From: Ignavibacteriales bacterium
GTDB taxonomy: Bacteria; Bacteroidota; Ignavibacteria; UBA10030
DNA length: 8,920 nucleotides
NCBI GenBank assembly: GCA_016218005.1
Contig: JACRFF010000045.1
Location: 1 to 8,920 of the forward strand
Reading direction: 5' to 3'
The position numbers and the translations under genes are program-made. This document shows positions 5,722 through 8,920 of the stretch, in pieces (position 1 is the stretch's first letter; each line of letters opens with the position of its first letter). The notes below the pieces were generated by a model, which did no database searches, was not told the DNA's origin, and saw only the letters and a list, made by a program, of their open reading frames with translations.

Positions 5722-7116
5722 TTAGAGATTCACGACTAATTGTTTGAACACCTGCCCGCGCTGTTCGTAGTTCTTGAACCAGTCGAACGATGCACACGCC
5801 GGCGATAACAGCACGACATCGCCGGAACGAGCCAGCGATTTCGCCGTTGCAACCGCTTCGTCGATGGATGCGGCAATTATTACGGGAACGAGCTTCTTGA
5901 ATGCGTTCTCCACGGTTGCCGCGGACTCGCCAATGGCAACGATGGAGCGAACGCGATTGCGCACCAACTCGTTCAGTCGTGCGTAATCGTTCCCCTTGTC
6001 GCGGCCGCCGAGCAATAAAACAATCGGTTCCTTGAACGCTTGCAGCGCATACCATACCGCATCCACGTTGGTTGCTTTTGAATCGTTGTAGTAGCGCACG
6101 CCGTCGAGTTCCCGCACAAACTCCAGCCGATGCTCAACGGCTTTGAAGTTCTTCAGCGTTGCTCGAATCGACGCGGGACTGACGCCCATCCTCAATCCGA
6201 TCAATGTTGCCGCCATGGCGTTGTACAGATTGTGCGTACCTTTAATACTGATCTGTTCCACGTCGAGAATTTCGTACAGCGAGCCGCCGAGCTGCGCTTT
6301 CAGAATTCCTTGCTCGACAAATGCGCCTTCGCTCTGCTTCGACTTCACGCTGAACGCAAGCTTTCGTGCACGCCCCCCCGCCTGGCCATCGGCGGGCAAG
6401 CGCTCCGAAGGAGTCCTTACGGACCGGACGGTTAATGCCGTCCATTCATCGTCGGCACAATAGACCAACGTGTCGTCGGCGGATTGATTTTGGAAGATAC
6501 GCGCCTTCGAAGCTGCATATCGCTCCATGGAATTTCCATACCGATCCAAGTGGTCGGGAGTAATGTTCAAGATTGCCGAAACCTTTGGGTGAAACGTTGT
6601 GCAATGATCAAGCTGAAAACTGCTCACTTCAAGCACCGCAATGTGATTTTTCGTCATCGCTTCTACGACACCCGAGAATGCTGTGCCGATGTTTCCTGCC
6701 ACCACGGGATTTTTTTTTGCATCGCCGAGAACCCGTCCCGTCAACGCCGTGGTTGTCGTCTTGCCGTTGGTACCCGTGATGCCGACAATGGGACACGGAC
6801 AGAACCAACTTGCCGCTTCCAACTCGCTCACCACCTTGACGCCTCGGCGTTGAGCTTCGAATACGACGGGCGCATCGCTCGGCACGCCCGGACTTAGTAT
6901 CATCAGCGTCGATTCGTACACGCGCGCGGAGTGTCCGCCGATTTCGCACGCAATGCCCGCGCTTTTCAGTTCAGCAACTTGCGCAGTGATTTTTTCATCC
7001 GCGGCGCCATCGCTGACAAATACTGCCGCACCCTTGGACTGCATCAATTTTGCAACCGCCACACCGCTGCGCGCGGCGCCAATAACGCTCACACGTGTAC
7101 CACGAACTTCCATCAT
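5722..7116 (-). CDS. murD: UDP-N-acetylmuramoyl-L-alanine--D-glutamate ligase (MurD)
   Basis: ATP-dependent cytoplasmic ligase that adds D-Glu to UDP-MurNAc-L-Ala. The 464 residues carry the N-terminal Rossmann-like domain (VIGAARSG, 11-18), ILSPGVPSDAP (73-83), P-loop GITGTNGKTTTT (112-123), LEVSSFQLD (162-170), NITPDHLDRY (184-193), HNLYNAMAA (295-303), YNDSKATN (343-350), LLGGRDKGND (368-377) and LLSPACASFDWF (436-447). Residues about 229-250, in a loop of the central domain after YCADDEW, are encoded by palindromic repeat DNA and look like an insertion of roughly 15-20 residues. All catalytic motifs remain. The start is the first of two adjacent ATGs at 7116, overlapping the mraY stop in ATGA; no strong Shine-Dalgarno is present, which suggests coupling. 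FtsW follows 16 bases downstream. Confidence 0.97.
   Translation of the reverse strand: MMEVRGTRVSVIGAARSGVAVAKLMQSKGAAVFVSDGAADEKITAQVAELKSAGIACEIGGHSARVYESTLMILSPGVPSDAPVVFEAQRRGVKVVSELEAASWFCPCPIVGITGTNGKTTTTALTGRVLGDAKKNPVVAGNIGTAFSGVVEAMTKNHIAVLEVSSFQLDHCTTFHPKVSAILNITPDHLDRYGNSMERYAASKARIFQNQSADDTLVYCADDEWTALTVRSVRTPSERLPADGQAGGRARKLAFSVKSKQSEGAFVEQGILKAQLGGSLYEILDVEQISIKGTHNLYNAMAATLIGLRMGVSPASIRATLKNFKAVEHRLEFVRELDGVRYYNDSKATNVDAVWYALQAFKEPIVLLLGGRDKGNDYARLNELVRNRVRSIVAIGESAATVENAFKKLVPVIIAASIDEAVATAKSLARSGDVVLLSPACASFDWFKNYEQRGQVFKQLVVNL
6371..6430 (-). repeat. In-frame palindromic insertion inside murD
   Basis: Two palindromes lie side by side in the coding sequence. One is CCCGCC/GGCGGG around an 8-base loop (6377-6382 and 6391-6396). 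The other is a 9-bp stem with one bulged base, TCCG-AAGGA against TCCTT-(A)-CGGA (6404-6412 and 6414-6423). A run of seven C (6373-6379) adjoins the first. The encoded residues, about SVRTPSERLPADGQAGG, fall between the conserved YCADDEW segment and the LAFSV strand, where MurD proteins have a short variable loop. Edges are approximate. Confidence 0.65.
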
Positions 7117-8237
7117 CGCACTTTGAACGTCGCCAGACTGACGATCATCAGCAAAATGGCGATGATGTAGAATCGCATCACGATCTTTGGTTCCGACCAG
7201 CCGAGCATCTCGAAGTGATGATGGATCGGCGCCATCTTGAACACGCGACGGCCTTCACCGTACTTCTTCTTGGTGTACTTGAAGTAGAACCGTTGAATGA
7301 TCACCGAGAGCGTTTCTACGAGAAACACGCCGCCGAGCGTCGGCAGCAACAATTCTTTCTTGATCATCACGCACAAGGCGCCGATCATGCCGCCAAGCGC
7401 CAACGATCCGGTATCACCCATAAACACTTGTGCGGGATGGGCATTGAACCAGAGAAATCCCAGCGAAGCGCCGGTCATTGCCGCACAGTAGATGGCGAGT
7501 TCACCGTTGCCACGGAGAAACGGAATCGTCAGGTATTGACTCCACACCGCGTGGCCGGAAATGTAGGTGATCACCGCCAGCGTTATGCTCACGATGCCAA
7601 CCGTGCCGATGGCAAGTCCATCTAAACCGTCCGTCAGGTTCACGGCGTTCGATGTCGCGGTAATGATGAAGATGACGGTCGGAATGTAGAACCAGCCGAG
7701 ATCGAGCTCGAGGTTTTTTACAAACGGTACCGTTGTGCTCGATTTCAACGGCACCAAGGTCGAGTCAATCCAATGCGGCACAAAGTAGATGATGCCTCCG
7801 ACCACGAACCCCACCAACACTTGCCCCACGATCTTATAGCGGCCAATCAACCCTTTGGGTTTCTTCTTCACCACCTTCAAGTAGTCGTCAAAAAAACCAA
7901 CTGCGCCCAGCGCGACCGTAACAAAGAGAATCAGCAGAATGTAACCGTTCTTCACGTCGGTCCACAGCAGCGCCGGAATGAGAATTGCCGCGTGCACGAT
8001 CAATCCGCCCATCGTCGGCGTGCCGGCTTTGGAGAGATGCGTCTTCGGCGCTTCCACTTTTGCCGCTTCGCCGATTTGCAGCTTTTGAAGCTTGCGAATG
8101 ATTTTGGGCCCGAGCCAGAACGCAATGATCAGCGCCGTGACCGCCGCCGCACCGGCACGAAACGTGATGTACCGAAACACTCCGAAACCGGGAATGTCGT
8201 ACTTCAGATGCAGGTATGTGAGAAAATAGTAGAGCAC
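7113..8237 (-). CDS. mraY: Phospho-N-acetylmuramoyl-pentapeptide transferase (MraY)
   Basis: Integral membrane enzyme that moves phospho-MurNAc-pentapeptide from UDP to undecaprenyl phosphate, giving lipid I. The 374 residues contain about ten hydrophobic helices and all signature motifs: KAGTPTMGGL (70-79), FFDDYLK (115-121) with the paired aspartates D117/D118, NAVNLTDGLDGLA (197-209), FNAHPAQVFMGDTGSLALGG (264-283) with D275, and APIHHHFE (336-343). The start is GTG at 8237, supported by a clear AAGGAG five bases upstream that overlaps the murF stop. The N-terminal PGFGVFRYITFR stretch resembles the Bacteroidota/Chlorobiota-type protein more than the proteobacterial one, which is an impression from memory. 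The TGA stop overlaps the murD ATG. Confidence 0.98.
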   Translation of the reverse strand: MLYYFLTYLHLKYDIPGFGVFRYITFRAGAAAVTALIIAFWLGPKIIRKLQKLQIGEAAKVEAPKTHLSKAGTPTMGGLIVHAAILIPALLWTDVKNGYILLILFVTVALGAVGFFDDYLKVVKKKPKGLIGRYKIVGQVLVGFVVGGIIYFVPHWIDSTLVPLKSSTTVPFVKNLELDLGWFYIPTVIFIITATSNAVNLTDGLDGLAIGTVGIVSITLAVITYISGHAVWSQYLTIPFLRGNGELAIYCAAMTGASLGFLWFNAHPAQVFMGDTGSLALGGMIGALCVMIKKELLLPTLGGVFLVETLSVIIQRFYFKYTKKKYGEGRRVFKMAPIHHHFEMLGWSEPKIVMRFYIIAILLMIVSLATFKVR

Positions 8238-8242
8238 GTTCG

Positions 8243-8248
8243 CTCCTT
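8243..8248 (-). promoter_or_regulatory. Ribosome-binding site of mraY, deciding its GTG start
   Basis: AAGGAG on the minus strand with 5 bases to the GTG at 8237. It overlaps the TAA stop of murF, so mraY translation is probably linked to murF. It is the best Shine-Dalgarno match in the window. Confidence 0.85.
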
Positions 8249-8920
8249 ATGCCGCTTTGCTCAGACGATCCTGCAAATACGCAACTACTTCTTCCATCTT
8301 CATGCTGCGCGAGCCTTTTACCAGCACGACGTCGCCCGGCGCAAGAACTCCCGCAAGATCCGCGCACAATTGCTGCTTGTCCTCAAAATGATGTTTGATG
8401 GCAACCGTTGCCGCGTCGTGCGTGGAACGCGAAAGCGGGCCAAACGTCCACAGTGCCTGCACGCCGTGCTTCGCAATCGATTCACCGATGAGCCGATGTT
8501 CGTTCACGGCAGCTGCGCCAAGTTCCAGCATGTCTGCCAGCACGACGATCTTTTTTCCACGCGAGGCAATAGACCGAAGCGTGGCAAGCGCCACCAGCGT
8601 TGAATCCGGATTGGAATTGTAGGTGTCGTTCAACACGATGATGCCGTTGACTTTGATTACCTGCATACGTTTGTTGGCAGCAACAAACGCTTCCAGCGCT
8701 TCAACGACGTCTTTGGCGGAAATTTTGACCGCCAAGCCAATGGCCGCCGCCGCAAGCGCGTTGTGCGCGTTATGTTCTCCGGCCACTGAGAGCTTGATAT
8801 CGAACGCTCGTTTTCCGCGTTCTTTCACACGCAACGTTGGGTACCCCGATTCGGATATTGCCACCACTTTGCCGTGCACGTTCGGCGTACGCGCAGTCAT
8901 GCCGAACGTCAGCGAAGTTC
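8247..8920 (-). CDS. murF: UDP-N-acetylmuramoyl-tripeptide--D-alanyl-D-alanine ligase (MurF), C-terminal part
   Basis: Cytoplasmic ATP-dependent ligase that adds D-Ala-D-Ala to the UDP-MurNAc-tripeptide. The frame is open to the high-coordinate edge, so this is the C-terminal 223 or so residues of a protein normally near 450; the P-loop half lies outside. The in-frame ATG at 8900 is internal, since codons for TSLTFG precede it. Visible motifs are GEHNAHNALAAAAIG (the Mur ligase HN-NA segment), VLNDTYNSNPDST, the MurF version of the conserved ND-N motif, KIVVLADMLELG, and VLVKGSRSMKMEEVV close to the C-terminus. MraY starts 9 bases after its stop. Confidence 0.96.
   Translation of the reverse strand, partial: TSLTFGMTARTPNVHGKVVAISESGYPTLRVKERGKRAFDIKLSVAGEHNAHNALAAAAIGLAVKISAKDVVEALEAFVAANKRMQVIKVNGIIVLNDTYNSNPDSTLVALATLRSIASRGKKIVVLADMLELGAAAVNEHRLIGESIAKHGVQALWTFGPLSRSTHDAATVAIKHHFEDKQQLCADLAGVLAPGDVVLVKGSRSMKMEEVVAYLQDRLSKAA

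Noticed and set aside
7773..8603. Plus-strand open frame (276 codons) across the mraY-murF junction
   Set aside because: Antisense to two conserved genes, with no domain, no ribosome-binding site of note and biased composition. It is a shadow of the real genes.

Overview
The window is a stretch of a bacterial division and cell-wall (dcw) cluster, with every gene on the minus strand, so transcription runs from high to low coordinates. In that order it holds murF (start cut off by the window edge), mraY, murD, ftsW, murG, a small unrecognised membrane protein gene, murC, murB and the first 55 codons of ftsQ. Genes overlap by 4 bases (mraY/murD, murB/ftsQ) or are 5 to 16 bases apart, which suggests one polycistronic unit. 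The only larger gaps are the two filled by repeats. I see no promoter, convincing terminator, RNA gene, CRISPR array or transposase.

The order murF-mraY-murD-ftsW-murG-murC-murB-ftsQ, with no ddl between murB and ftsQ, occurs in several Gram-negative lineages. The MraY N-terminus (a start like MLYYF with a PGFGVFRYITFR segment) and the style of FtsW and MurC look like the Bacteroidota/Chlorobiota/Ignavibacteriota group, probably an uncultured member. This is an impression from protein style, not a phylogenetic result.

The enzymes act in sequence. MurB and MurC make UDP-MurNAc and add L-Ala, and MurD adds D-Glu. MurF adds D-Ala-D-Ala. MraY loads the pentapeptide onto undecaprenyl phosphate (lipid I), MurG adds GlcNAc (lipid II), FtsW polymerises the glycan at the septum, and FtsQ helps assemble the divisome.

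The unusual content is a set of palindromic repeats scattered through this otherwise ordinary operon. Two near-identical copies of a modular hairpin repeat (about 150 and 172 bp, same orientation) bracket the small membrane gene between murG and murC. They begin at the stop codons of the upstream genes, and one appears to supply the ribosome-binding site of the small gene. The copies differ mainly by gain or replacement of whole hairpins. Different palindrome-rich DNA lies in frame inside two essential genes: in the C-terminal tail of ftsW and in a loop of the central domain of murD. This resembles, in principle, the in-frame palindromic elements known from Rickettsia. It is the part of the window most worth following up.
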